Below are positions 22,594-35,338 of a stretch of DNA of 64,000 nt, piece after piece. Made by a program: the position numbers and the translations under genes. This stretch comes from Astropecten irregularis (lineage: Eukaryota; Echinodermata; Asteroidea; Paxillosida; Astropectinidae): the NCBI GenBank assembly GCA_963971285.1, contig OZ020256.1, positions 3,970,501 through 4,034,500 of the forward strand. The letters are read 5' to 3'. The notes beneath the pieces were generated by a model that ran no database searches, was not told the DNA's origin, and saw nothing but the letters and a program-made list of their open reading frames with translations. The first letter of the stretch is position 1, and each line of letters opens with the position of its first letter.

Positions 22594-22895
22594 AGTTTAG
22601 ACCTGCTAGGATCAAAACATCAGGCCCTCCTAACTCCAAGGAAGTACAAAGCTCTAGTCGTTACACAATTCTAGGCTATCAACCTTTCATTGTTGAAATG
22701 TGACCTGAAGAGTTTTCTTTCAGAAGGTGTGAGACAGATCTATCTTAAAGTTTAGACTTTGAGAAAGATCCAGTTAGGATCAAAACATTAGGCCCTCCCA
22801 ACTCCAAGCAAGTACAAAGAGTCTTTACACAAATAGACTGTCAACCTTGCATTCTTAAAGATTTTTTCTTGGTTGTTGTGAGATAGATCTAGGTA
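22594..22895 (+). repeat. Tandem duplication of a 155-bp unit carrying the GATCAAAAC repeat
   Basis: Two units, 22594-22748 and 22749-22895, each start AAGTTTAGAC. Each contains TAGGATCAAAACAT, AGGCCCTCC and AACTCCAAG, and runs to AGAYAGATCTA. They differ at many sites, so the duplication is old. Confidence 0.65.
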
Positions 22896-24568
22896 GTATT
22901 CTAGCTGTTGCCTTGGGCATACATTTTATTTTTTAATTGGAAAGTGTTTGTCATTGGAAGAAAGGTTTGTTATTTTTTGTTGGAACCAAAACGATGCAAG
23001 GATGCGAGGATGTGATATATAGCAGGGAGAAAAACGTCATCAAATGCTCGGTATGCTAGTTGCATCATCGGGATCATCTTCGTCCTCGTTTGTCGTCATC
23101 TGCAACCATCATCAGCTATCTTTAGCCTGCCAGAGTTGTGAACTTGGGGAGCTCTGGTTGACGCAATCGGAAACACTGGACAAACCCACTCTGAGTAAAC
23201 AGAGGAATGCTTGGCATAGCTGGAGGGAGTTGGAAGGTGGTGGTAGGCTTTAGCAGAGGGAGACTGTACGTAGGTTGGCAGGGGAGGGGTCGTTGTTTTT
23301 GTTGCCAGGGTTTTCATAATACCTAACATTTCTGGCAGTGTCGGCCAGCGTTTGGCGGCAAACGGACAAACAGTCCATTTTTTTACTTGAACGTTCTTCT
23401 TCGTCATGGGTAGTCAGTTATTTCCTTTACCCATTAAAGTTCAAGTGTTCACGGTGGCAAAAAAAAGGGGGGGTCGGAAGGTTTACATTCTGAGGATGTT
23501 TCACTCACTGAGTGACAACAGCTGGGATTTGTTGCACAGGGAGGAAGAAGGATTTCAGTATGGTATAAGAGATTTGAAGATTTGGAGGATCAACAATTTT
23601 TTTGCTGAGGTTTGAGGGGGGTGGGAGATGGGAGCAAAAGCCATGTTATCCTTGAGTGTATGTTTGTCCTAGAGTGTGTAGGAATGAGTAGAAATGTGTT
23701 CAAGGGAAGTCATGTTGTGACAGAACGTCTACAATTGAAGACTTAATCATTTAAAGGCGCCTTGCTGTGGTTAATGGTGTAGAGGAGGTCAGTGCAATCG
23801 ACTTGTCTTGAAGACAGTTCGGCCTTCTGCTGACTGTCCACTACTTCCCCTACTCTCTTCTTTTTTTGGGGGGTCTGACGTTGGGAAAGAGGGGATTATA
23901 TGAAAGTGAATCATCTTCCATCTTGAGGAGAGATGTGTGACTTAGAGTCTGTCCAGTCTTTAAGACAGCGTTCCCTGGTGAATGTCTACGGTTTGGGAGG
24001 CTGGTGAAGGCAGTGTTGCCTGGCCAGCCAATAGGAAGCTATCCTCCCCTCAAGACTCTAGGTTGGCTGGAAGCCAAGCCCTCTAGAGGATGAGACCTTG
24101 GTTGTCGGTTGAATGGAAGGGTGTGAAGAATGGAAGTTGTTGATTTGGGCAGTCGTTGTTGTTGTTGTTGTTGTTTGTGTTCATTTATTGAACATGTCGC
24201 GCAAAGCCACAGCTCACTTCACTGGATGAGCTCAAACTATGTTTGACACATTGGGGGCATGCTGAGGCGATGAAAAGGTGACGGTACACGTCTTGTGATT
24301 GAAATCCCAGAAAGGAGTGAGTCAGTAGGTACAGTACGTGGAAGTAGAGGAAGTGGAATCTGGGAGTTGAAAGGTTGACCTTTGTTCAAACTCTTGGCTT
24401 GGTTGATTATTTTTCCTTCTTAGTGCTCCGAACCATGTGTATGATCTTGATCGTGAAGCACCTAGGGGTTTTTTTAGGAGAGTACCTGAAGTCCTGAAGT
24501 TGATGTATTAATTTTGTACTTAGGTTGACTAACGTCTTTACTAGCTGGTCATTATCAGTATTAAGCCA
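22896..24568. other. No gene seen; T8G6 at 23860-23873, GTT repeat at 24157-24172
   Basis: Frames at 23044-23253 (+) and 23096-23407 (-) overlap and match nothing I recognise. Confidence 0.4.
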
Positions 24569-24723
24569 GGGGTCGATTTCACCAAATTCATCATAACTTA
24601 CTATCAATCATAGGACTTACATGTATAATGCATTGCGGTCATGCGTAGGATAGGCCCCCTATGATGGGTTGTCCTTCATCACTTGAGTTACCATTGATTG
24701 TAGGGCTTCGTGAAATCGACCCC
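24569..24723 (+). mobile_element. GGGGTCGATTTCACC foldback element
   Basis: GGGGTCGATTTCACCAAATT at the left and GCTTCGTGAAATCGACCCC at the right. The core has CATAACTTACTATCAATCAT, AGGACTTA, GCATTGCGG and GATGGGTTGTCCTTCATCAC. Same family as 40189, 50516 and 59091. Confidence 0.78.
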
Positions 24724-26275
24724 TGGTTTATAACATAATCTGCCACTATTTAATTTGTCTCTATTCAGAAGGCACTATAATTCATGTTTTTTATATTCTT
24801 CCGCTTTAAATAATTTTATAGTAATGTTCACTTGATCAATTTCATACTGCCTTATTGCCATTCGGTTCACATGCCAACTGCTCTGTATAACTGCATTATG
24901 GCACAACACAGGTTTGACCAGCTGACTGGGACCTTTTGGAGCTAGTTTCAACTAGTCCACTTTAATTTTAGCTGGCCATTTGGCCAGCGGACCTGCGCTA
25001 AGGTATAATCTTGTGATGGCAAGTTCTTGTAGCTTTCTGAATGGTTACATTTTGCATACAACATAGTCTGCTCACTTTAATAGTCCAGGTATGATTTTGT
25101 TAAGCCTTCCCGCAGCGAACTTGAGTCGTGCATTGAGCATTGACAGATTGCAGGGGGTAACATTAAACCAGATTGCCAATCCCCTCCTCCCTCCTCCACC
25201 CCTTCATCGAGAAGCCCCCTCGTCGGACAGATGCTGTTTCGATTAGCAGGCCTGTTTTTCGGTGGTTGCCCTAGCATCCCAACTGCGGTGGATTCCTGTT
25301 AATCAGCAGAGGATCAATGTCTTACAGCACCCTGCATCCCTACAGCGTGTACCTGTTGGCCCTTGTGGTGTAAGGAGAAGCACTGATGGATCTTAAATAG
25401 CGCTGGGACCATTACGCGTTTAAACGACCGGAAAATTTAATTTTGGCTGAGGAATTTTGCGAACTGGGCAGGTAATTGAAACCAATTTTTCTTTTTCTTT
25501 TGGTGGGACCTTCCATTTTTTTATGGTGCCATTTTTTTTATTTGACTTGTATGAACTTGGCGTTTTGTTGGTTTTAGCGAGCATTTGTAGGCATTGTTTC
25601 TGAAAGCAGACTTTGTTATGGTGTTGACATTTTTTCTTTGTTGATTGAACGCGTGTTATTTTGATTCCGATTGCACTTTGATCAAATCTTTGCTTCTTCG
25701 ACCAAAAAAATGTGACGCATTCACATCACAGAGCAATAGAGTAAATTATGTTTGCCTGACGTTTCCCTGTATACTAATTACTAAATGTACTTTTTTTAAA
25801 GCTCTGAAGTACATGAATGGTGCTTTATATTCGTTTTTCAAATAATTTGTTTTTTCAGTGTTATTTTGAAGGTTTTTGTTTTAACCTTTACTGTGGCAGT
25901 CATCTTGAGTTTGCAACATTTGTCCAGGAGTCTTGTTATGTTTAAATTTTTGTGATCACTGAATGAAACTAGGACCTACGACCAAAGTTGGAACAGTGTT
26001 TGATGAGCCGCAAGTTCTGTAAAAAGCATTCAATTCAAAGGGGCCTGTGGGTATGTGTGGGTGTGGTGTGCCCCTCTTGCCTTGTTGCAGATGGGTTTGG
26101 GACCAATTAGGAGAACAGCCTCTTGGTAGAAACGTTTGGTAAATTGTTTGATGAATTGGCCAGTTACCAACAAGTTCAACCTCTTCACAAACCTACTCTC
26201 CCTCCAAAATCCATTCAGTGAGTTGCCCTTTGCTTCCCGGCAAGAGCCCAGCATTCATCTATTTATACCTTGCCA
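24724..26275. other. No gene or clear repeat seen
   Basis: Single-copy-looking intron DNA. The longest frame (25645-25845) is unrecognised. Confidence 0.4.
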
Positions 26276-26413
26276 CCCACAGTAAATGCACCCATCTGAA
26301 CCTGTCTTTCATAGGCAAGAAAGGTAATAGGTACCCAAAGGAGCCCACTCACAGTAAATGCACCCATCTCAACTAATCTTTCTTAAGCAAGAGAATGGGT
26401 ACCAATAGGAGCC
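26276..26413 (+). repeat. Tandem duplication, about 69-bp unit
   Basis: CACAGTAAATGCACCCATCT is repeated at 26278 and 26350, each copy followed by a diverged TCTTTC...AGGCAAGA...GGGTACC...AGGAGCC. Confidence 0.75.
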
Positions 26414-29027
26414 TGTATGCGGTGGAATGCATCTTCCTAGTGGCAGGTTTCGTGAACCCATTTGTTCACCCCAATTACATTTCTTGTTAACTGTGGCCCA
26501 GTGAACCAAATTCTCCCACATAAAGGTAGTGGGTACCCAAAGAGAAATGACTTCAGTACCTCCTTGGTAAAATAGAATTGACTCTTGGGCTTGAGGCGAG
26601 GGTGTCTCCCATGTCTCCCCATCCAGCCCGTTCAGCCGCCACCTGTTACTGCCGGGAGGTGCAATGCCATGACCAATTCTACCTGTACGCCCATGAAATG
26701 TCGCCCTTGTGGGTTGAGTGCATCCCCAACCTGTGCTGTCTGCACCAGGACCCCCTCCCCGTTACCCTTGATTCTTAGAACAGCTAATAATAAGCTCCGG
26801 CAACACCTGTGGGTATTCTGTGCAGGTATTAAACCTGTGTGATTCATTTGCGGTGTTTCTTTTCCCCTGTGGGATGGCTGGCTGGCGTGAGAGTACATTG
26901 TACCCCGTGTGTGGTCTGAAACACCTATAATAAACCCCCCCTCCCCTTCCTCCACATCTCATCTCCGCCCATGGATGCTCTTTCGCCTGCCATCAACGCT
27001 ACCCCTTCAGGCATGCCTGTGATGGATCTCGGCATTGTCTCCCCGATTTTCTTTTCCTGCCCGTCCCCTCGTTCCTCCCTCCCTCCTCATGTCTGTCCTA
27101 CATTTCCTGCAGTCCCGACTGCAGGTTCTTCTCCCACGTCTCCATTGCTTGCTCTTTATCTTTATCTTTCTCCCTCTCTCTCGTGCGCTCTCTCTCTCTC
27201 TCTCGGTGTTTGCAGGAAGAAGATACTTGTACAAATACCGATCAGTTAACGCACCTTAAAATCCGGGGGCAGGAAATGCCTGCTTTCGATCAGGTGTTGG
27301 GTTTAGCCTGCTCGGCACCAGACTGGCTGATATAGTAGGCAGCGTTTATAGGTTTAATGAATCGCACGTTCCTAATCTCGGCACATCTTGAGGGAGGGTA
27401 TGGGGAGGGGAGGGAGTAGGGGGGTAGGGGAGTGCGCCACCCCCTTCCCCCCTCCCTGCTCCCCCATGGTGTTTCTCAGTCACACTCTCCCCCTTGCTTT
27501 CTTTTCTCAAACTCCCACCTCCTTCTCCGAGCTGAAAAACGGTAGAGTGAGGAAGCATTGGAGAGAGGAGGAGGGAGTGACGAATGATCATGCTCGATCA
27601 ATGCCAGACAGTATGCGACATTAATGGTCTTGAGAGAGACAGCCGGACACCCTTCAAGTATATTTGGAATCTTGGGCTATGGCAGCGAGGCGGAAGGAGA
27701 GATGGAATAAAAGATAGTGGGATTCCTGATCTGAATGAAGCTCTTAAAGCACAGCCTGCTGCAAATATGTGATAAAATAATTGGCATTTATGCATCTACC
27801 TGCAGAGTAGTTAGACATGCTCTGGGCTTGTTGACTAAAAGTCAACATGATCAATGGCTATCACAGATTGTCACCTGTCTCAGAAGCAGAACTGTGCCTA
27901 CGCCAAAATCTTCTGCAGTAAGGAAATTGTTGTCATAGAAGAAATATTGCAAGTGCAAGTGCATGTACGTCAGAGCTTGTTTTCAGATTATCACCCCCAA
28001 ATAAACAAAAAGACAAACACCCCGAGAAGTCTTTGTTATGCCAGTGCAACAATGTTGTATCGTCAAATTAACGATTCAACATTCTGATTTTGTTTTTTCA
28101 TGTAGCAAGTTTGTGCGTACCAAACTTACCGGGTGTAGGTACAAAAGCTACACTGTATGGGTGAAGATGGACCACATTGCACAAACTGTTAAAAATATAA
28201 TGTAAATTTATTAAAAAATGATGTTGCATTGACTAGATTTTGACCTTTGACCTCATTTTATTGACAAGGCATACTGCTTACAGTCTAAAAAGAAACAAAA
28301 TTCGAACTGGCCATTGAACAAAGCACAGACCCCATGGTATTCACGATATCTTGATACGTATCGTGTTGTTAAAACCGAAGTATCGCAATGCAATTTAATC
28401 TGCGAAGAGAAAAAAAGAGTCATTGTTACACCACTGTGGAAGCAGCCTACATGTAGAGCTACTTTTTCATTGCTTGGGCCCTACACATTGAATTCAGACA
28501 TAAATAAATATGTACTCAGTATTAAGTGCGCACTTGAATTTCCACCGGTTTGTTTATCAATAACTGAATGAGCCTATGGTATCGGCAGTGATCAAGTTTG
28601 TACTCCAAGCAAGGAAACAATTTGTCCGGAAATTGATCCTAACGCTGGGCTATTGAATACAGGGGAACAGGTTGTCAGAATGCTGTGATCAATGTATTTG
28701 AGAGCTGTAAATAGTGTCATTTTGTTTTCGGTTTGGGAAAACTGTCAGACAGCTGTTTCTTCTTCATTTGTTGTTGTTGTTGTTGTTGCTGTTGTTGTTG
28801 TTGTTGTTGTTGCTGTTGTTGTTCTTATTGTTGAGGAGGCCTTGCTTACTAAATATTGGCCTACAACAATTTGATTGATGAGCTTTCCCCCACATGATAC
28901 TGTGATGCATAAACCACCAAAAATTGTTGGAAATGATAACTTTTGTGGTTTAACCTTTTGCTTGTTTTGTTTTATAATCTTTTATGATTTATATCACGAT
29001 TTGTTATTTTGCTACCAAAATAATACC
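26414..29027. other. Unassigned; low-complexity tracts
   Basis: A CT-rich tract lies at 27040-27210 with (CT)n at 27175-27205. G-rich DNA at 27392-27432 has a + strand G-quadruplex pattern. A (GTT)n microsatellite lies at 28767-28823. A Cys-rich frame at 26585-26770 has no signal peptide or splice context and is not called. Confidence 0.45.
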
Positions 29028-31329
29028 AATAATTATTAATTTTCTATAGCGTTTTACATTAAAATCTCAAAACGCATTACAGAAATGTTTCAGAAATGGA
29101 TTTGAATGTATTCAGAGCTTGACTGAGTACAACACAACAACTGCTGTGTCATTTCAGTGGACATTAACGCTGAATTGTCAAAATATGCAGTGCCCGTGTT
29201 TTCCATCCAAATCTCTCCGTGGAAGGGGGGGGGGGAAGGTAATTTTTAACTCAGGACTGATCTAATTAATTATGCACTAAGGATTTGCACGGATTTGTAC
29301 AGACAGAACAAACAATTTTCTTTTTTAGGGGGGGAGGACCCAACACTAATAGCAAAGTCATCACTGGACAAAAACGAGTTCAGTTTTGTTTTGAAGATTG
29401 ATTGAGCACAGTTCCCAATTTGCAGATAACCCGTAGGGAAGTGCGTACGGGTTAATGGGGGTTGAGGAACGGGAATTAATGAGCCCGTTCGTTGATCAGC
29501 CACCGGTCTCTGCACCAGACTGTGAGGGGGTGTACATAAGAGGCTCGAGGGTGTCAAACATTTCACAACCTGCCCACGAGTCCCTGAAAATTCATTTATT
29601 TATTATCACCCAGCAGCCAAACAATATTTGCCCAGCTTGAAAGAGTATATTACACATAGACCATCAACTGGCCTCATTTAACACTGACAAAAACATCTTC
29701 CTCGATTCGTGATGACAATCAGGGGCTTGCAAGTGTCGAGCAAACTGGATTGTCAGCATAAGTTATCAACGATTCCGTCCATATTTTCAGGCATTTAATG
29801 TTTCCTCCGTTCAACTGATTTGTTTTGTTTTTTTCCACTTCACTTTCATGCCATTGAAAAGTGAAAAACACTGTATAAAAAGTGTGGTAAAGATGGGATT
29901 TTGCTTGTTTTTTTGTTAATTCCAAGTTGCATGCCTGTATTTTATATAAGTCCACATTAATTACTCTTATAAAAAAAGTAAGTAGCAAAAGGAAATAATA
30001 AAAAGAAATCAACCAGAAAACACAAAATACAAAATCTTTAAACGAGAAAACAACAACAACCTTCCCCCACCATCTCTCCTAAAAAAGTACAACAAAATAC
30101 GCGTACAAAATGAAATGTTGGTGTTTTGCTGACTGTCTGTCTCCACTGATGGACTTAGCAAGCCCATGTGTTCATCTTTGATAACACAAGTGATTCAATC
30201 ATGTTGAAGCTGGATGGTCTGCACGCTGGCTGGTACCGAGAGGGCAGGATTGATGAGTTTGTAATAACGCCCCCCACCCTCCACCCCCCACCCTTGTGCT
30301 GTCGCCATTGGCCACTGGGATTTCATTAGTTGAGTTGCTGTCTTCAGTCAAAACATGTTATTGGCAATATTTGTATTGTCTTGCAGCGTGATCTGTCTTT
30401 CTCTGCTTCCCAGTTTTAAAAAAAGAAGATTTTTTTTTCTTCTCAGAATTAATTATTCTGGCTCTAACTGATCTCCGATGAAAGTGATGTTTCATTTCAG
30501 TTAAAAAGCAAGTTGAAAATATGTTTTGGAAACTAAACACAAGTGAATATACATGTATGTAATAACACTTTATTTGTGCTGATTGACCAAGTAAAAATAA
30601 AAGTAGAGATATTGTCTTGTGACGCCTACCCCTTTAAATTTGAGAATTTTTAAGTTGACACATAGAGGGTCCATACTAACTGTTTATGGTGTCAAACTGT
30701 GATCGTCGTACCGGTTGAATGAACTAATTTTTTCCCTGGGTTCCTGTTCCTTGTCTAGTTGAGAAAAATGGGGTGTTGTGTACAACCATTTGATTTATCT
30801 TTACATTTATTGTGATTAAAATCAAACATCTGTCATCTGCCATCTATTAACCTAAGCTTTTTTCATGAATATTTGTCCGTTTTTTTCTTTAGCTATTGGT
30901 CGGTGATATTGAAATTTACATCTGGATATTAGGAGAGAAATTGTGTACTGTCATGGAGCTTGTTTGATTGATACAGATGCTGCATATAAAAAGGATTATT
31001 TATTAATATTTACCGGGATGAGTTTTGTGCAACTTCTTCATAACATAAAGTAGTGTTTGCATTTTCACATGAAAGAAAAAAAAAAGCTACATCCTCGACC
31101 GTCTCCGTCATTACCGTCAATTTATCATTCAGTTTCCCCCGCAGAACCTAATCAGAGTCCATCATGGGTACAGTTCCTCTTACAAGCCTCTCCTCTCCTA
31201 TCCTCTCCTCCCTTCTGTCTTGTCCTTAAGCACTTCAGGAGGTTTGTTTTAGGGAGATAGTCTGGCTCAGAATGGGATGTATGAATTTAAGTTGCTGCAT
31301 GGTTGCTGAGTAGTGTCCCAGTCTTAATG
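29028..31329. other. No gene seen
   Basis: A G9-type run lies near 29226. The segments ATTCTATAGCGTTTTACATT-like (29040) and GCCATTGAAAAGTGAAAAAC (29851) resemble 34420 and 50163 weakly. Nothing else recognised. Confidence 0.35.
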
Positions 31330-31432
31330 TTAAAGGTACAGAACAGGATTGGTATCATTACCCAAACAGAATTGTTCACAGATTTACGTTTAACTTTCAG
31401 GGTATGAAGATGGTGATGGTAGAAACATACCG
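31330..31432 (+). mobile_element. TTAA MITE, truncated copy D1
   Basis: The first 103 bp of the element (TTAAAGGTACAGAACAGGAT to AGAAACATACCG) directly precede a second full start. Confidence 0.75.
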
Positions 31433-31707
31433 TTAAAGGTACAGTACAGGATTAGTAACATACCCAAACAGAAATGTTCACAGATTTACGTTCAACTTTC
31501 AGGGTATGAAGATGGTGCTGGTAGAATCATTCCGTTAAGATATTTCCACCTGAAATGGTGTATTTTATACAGAAATTTGTAAAACAAAGATCGAAAACAG
31601 TTTTGGTCTCGGGGTATTCAAAATCATTCTTATTTCATGTACATGTTTGATCAGACAAAATGTGAGTGCTGTTCTATGACATTTACCAATCATGTATTAT
31701 ACCTTTA
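31433..31707 (+). mobile_element. TTAA MITE, copy D2
   Basis: It restarts with TTAAAGGTACAGTACAGGAT, repeats the same 100 bp, then continues (TTTCCACCTGAAATGGTGTA) and ends near TATACCTTTA. The junction with D1 falls at a TTAA that is an internal site in other copies (CTGTTAAAATG). Confidence 0.72.
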
Positions 31708-32937
31708 GAGGCAAATTCTGGCTCTCAAGCCCCATCCTCTACCACAAATTACCCCTTGATGAAAATGTATGAGGGAAATAAAAAACCTTAATTACTGTTT
31801 GTATTTTCATCTGAATAATTTGAAACCTAAAAATAGCAACATTAAAATGTACATGTATCTCCCCAAAATCAGTTTGCAAATTCTTGCGGATTTATTGTAA
31901 TTCCTGCAAAAATAAAATGTTCAGCCTTTTTTCTTTCTTACTGAGATGGGACAAATTTAAGATCAAAATTTTGTTAGAAAAAATAATTTAAGGAATTTGA
32001 AATGTAAAGTTTGGGAAAAAAATGTAAAAATGAATGATATTAACTACAAGGAGATGTGGTTACGTGTTGTTTATCAGCGAGTAAACCTATTTATGTCAGA
32101 CATAATATACTTGTTTTGATTTCCACCCGGTAATCTTGCACGTGTTGAATCGAACATCAGAGTGCATTTGATAATTTTCCCCGCTAGTGTGTACAGTGTG
32201 CTTTACCCGTGACACCTGACCTTTAATAACGAACACCTCTTCCACAAGCTCTCTCCGCTGCGTATGTCCGACATCATCCTCCCTCCTCTGCTGGAATTAT
32301 GCAAAAGAACAGTCGAGAAGGGGGTGTACATGTACGAGTACGTGACTGGGAGATCCCTTTAAAATTACCCTCCTCGGCACTGACGCATTTTCCATTTTTT
32401 TTTTTTCACCCGGTAAACCAACGCCTCCTCCATGCAACCAACCAACCAAGACCCTCCCACCCGGCTTTCAATCTGCGTTTGTCTGTTGGCGTAATGGGCA
32501 CAATTTCATTATAGGTCCCATGCCCCACGGTGTCGCTTAATTGTATTTTTCCGGGGAAGACTCGGAACACCCAGCGAGTTTTATTTCTCGGCGAGAAAAA
32601 AAAAAAGCCGAGAATAGTAAAAAGGAACAGTCAAATGCATGGGACCCCCCTCTACCACAGATAACACCCGAAAAACAAGAAGATGACAAAAATGGTACAA
32701 ATTTCATATTTTATTCTCACTTTTCTCAGATGATACAAATACCGGGGTGTGTGTTGCATGTGTCTTATTTACGGAGCAAGACTGAGGAAGATGTTTTGGT
32801 TCATCTCGGTGTGTATCTGGGTAGTAATCAGAATTGATCCGGGGACAGGGACATATCTATCTGTCTTGCCATAGGAGAGGACTCGGGGGGAATTATTGCA
32901 TGCTCACGTGTCAGAGAGAGAGAGAGACAGACATAGA
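31708..32937. other. No gene seen
   Basis: AT-rich to 32130, then a more balanced stretch (32130-32880) with overlapping frames 32299-32514 and 32541-32837 that match nothing I know. GAGAGAGAGAGAGACAGACA precedes the next element. Confidence 0.35.
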
Positions 32938-33438
32938 GGGTTTATGAAACAGAGGCTCAGGCTCCGGCTCAGTCTCAGGCTCAAGCTCAAGCTCAGGCTC
33001 AGAGAAACAGAGACAGACATAGAGGGTTTATGAAACAGAGGCTCAGGCTCCGGCTCCGGCTCAGGCTCCGGCTCAGTCTCAGGCTCAAGCTCAAGCTCAG
33101 GCTCAGAGAAACAGAGACAGACATAGAGGGTTTATGAAACAGAGGCTCTGGCTCATGCCCAGGCTCAGTCTCAGGCTCAGGCTCAGTCTCAGGCTCAGGC
33201 TCAGGCTCAAGCTCAAGCTCAGCCTCAGCTTCAGGCTCAGGCTCCAGCTCTGTCATTTTTATGCTGAAAATATGGGTTGTGGTTTTTCATTGAAGCTGAA
33301 GCTCTGTTTTCCTTTTCAAACCAGAGAATCTACTTCCAAACCGCAGCCAAAATCCTCTATTTCAATACCCATTATTTTTTTAATGGATTCACAAAATGGA
33401 GCGAGAGCCTGAGCCAGAGCATCCGTTGCATAAACCCC
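32938..33438 (+). mobile_element. Foldback element with an amplified GGCTCA arm
   Basis: The left end GGGTTTATGAAACAGAGGCT, with its 5' flank ACAGACATAGA, occurs three times (32938, 33024, 33128), each followed by CAGGCT/CCGGCT/CAAGCT hexamers. The shared core runs from 33250 to 33390, and the right end is GAGCCTGAGCC...GCATAAACCCC. The Glu-Pro repeat frame on the minus strand comes from the hexamers. Confidence 0.78.
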
Positions 33439-34408
33439 TATAGACATACATGTATGTACACATCTAGACAGAGAGTATTACATCATAATAATACGCGCAC
33501 CTCTAAAGATTTGCGAAGATATGAAAATGTGGAAAACACATTTCCCTCAAATTTATGGAAATATTTGTTTGTGTTTCTAAAATCGTCTATCAGCATACCA
33601 TTGACCCCTTCTCCCACAACCCCTCTCCCAAAAAAGGTGAGCTATTCACATTACACAATTGTTCTGATCCTTTAAGATTTCAGCAGAATTTGTATTTTTG
33701 ATTAATTTAAGATTCAAGTCACAATATTTTTACCGTTTGCAGTACAAGACTCATGCAACATTTTAAAAATAAATTGCCGATGCTTCTAGCAGCGCACACA
33801 CGCGGAATACAAGACAATAATTGCTGTTATAAACAACGCACTTGTAAAAAATCAGAAAGGAAAAAAAAAATGGAAAAGAATGGCTCGAAGAAAAAAAAAA
33901 GACGTTGGAAAATTACTCATACATGAGCAGCCAACAACCATCGAAGCCCGTTCCGCGTGATTTAATATCCATATCTACGGCGCTCGGTCCGTCTTCATTC
34001 ACCGCATATCAAATTACACATGCACTTTTCCAAGTCGTAAATTGATGTGTTGAGGACATGACGAAGAAGAAGAAAGTCACATGATAAGTCTATTCTTCCT
34101 CCCCGCTACCCCCTCCCCCCGAAACAAAAATAAAGATGAAATTATTCTGTTATGACATTGACGGGTAGAGATGTAAAATAATTTATCTTTATGTTTTGAT
34201 GAATATTATAAGAACAAGAACTGGAATGAAACCATCAAAAAGGAAATGCGTTTTATATACATTGAATTACAACAACAAATTTCCATTCTATAGAATGAAT
34301 TTTCTATTTCTGTACCCGCTGATGTTTAAATATGATATTTCCTTTGTGCATGGCGCTAGAACATGACACAAATATTATCAAACACGTTTGAATATGCTGT
34401 GCCATATT
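33439..34408. other. No gene or clear repeat seen
   Basis: A-rich runs near 33860 and 33890; otherwise featureless. Confidence 0.4.
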
Positions 34409-34600
34409 AATAATAATTGGTATTTATAAAGCGCCTTTACAAGGACATCAAAACTGTGTATAGGACGTATAGACAAACAACAAGACAAAGGTTTAAAGTC
34501 GTTGTTTCCTAAAATGTTGATAGGGACAGAGTTCCACAGTTTGGGACCAGCTATAGAAAATGATCAATCTCCAAAAGAAATGATAAAACATTGCGCCCTG
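34409..34600 (+). repeat. Probable dispersed repeat, TTTATAAAGCGCCTTTACA type
   Basis: TAATAATTGGTATTTATAAA then GCGCCTTTACAAGG, followed by GAGTTCCACAGTTTGGGACC. I recognise this wording from other invertebrate sequences, but only a weak second copy (29028-29060) is in the window. Confidence 0.4.
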
Positions 34601-35338
34601 ATTTAAACAAATGAGAACAATACAATAATTTTGTATTCTAAAAAATATATAATTTTCAGAGTACCTAAGATGTAAATTTTGCTGGAAAAATCTTGCTTTA
34701 TTTTTATTTTTTTTTTTGGGGGGGGGGGTTAAGAAACAGAATCACTTTCAGTCATATTTTCCCTTTATAGGTGAAACATGAAACATATAAAAACCCACTG
34801 GCAAGTGAAATTTCTTTTCAAAAGAATTGAATGGCTCACATAAATATATGGGGTAAATTGATGTACGCTGTATCTTTTCTGGGTTAAGAATTTACAAATG
34901 AGACGTAGTAGATGCAGAAAGCCGTACAGCGCGCTAAGCGTAGTAGGCGATAAATGTTCAGCTGCCTGTACCCTAAAGGGTTATCACGATGAATTATTGA
35001 TTAATTCTCTACCTCGTGGACTGATAGGTTACTCTCTTATTCCCTGGTTGCTATGTAAAGTCATGGACGAAATCTTATTTCCTCTTAGTAAATCAATCCA
35101 GGAGCTAGTTGGGTTTTTTTTAAGGGAGGATGGGTTCAAATCCTACGTTTTGAATTAATTTTCAAGTGACTTCTTCATGTGGTCTAGTTAATTGAATCGC
35201 ATGGCTTATACTGATGTTGTAAACTCCATTGTACATTGTTGGTTAGTTGACAACTCAATCATATCAGTGTACAATGTCAAATAAATGTTGTCAAATACAT
35301 GTAACAATACAATAATGTTGATAGGCACCCATGAAATA
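34601..35338. other. No gene seen; T11G11 tract at 34707-34728
   Basis: The 86-codon frame at 34898-35158 is unrecognised. GGGTTCAAATCC near 35134 resembles a Pol III box B, but no box A lies at tRNA distance. Confidence 0.4.

Noticed and set aside
26585..26770. Cys-rich small secreted peptide
   Set aside because: The frame lacks an ATG-led signal peptide and regular Cys spacing, and an overlapping frame is equally open.
32999..33256. Minus-strand Glu-Pro repeat protein
   Set aside because: Produced entirely by GGCTCA/GGCTCC hexamers in the arm of a foldback element. The same artefact occurs at 55268-55657 and 19980-20057.
35125..35150. Pol III box B GGGTTCAAATCC
   Set aside because: No box A at the required distance upstream and no tRNA fold.
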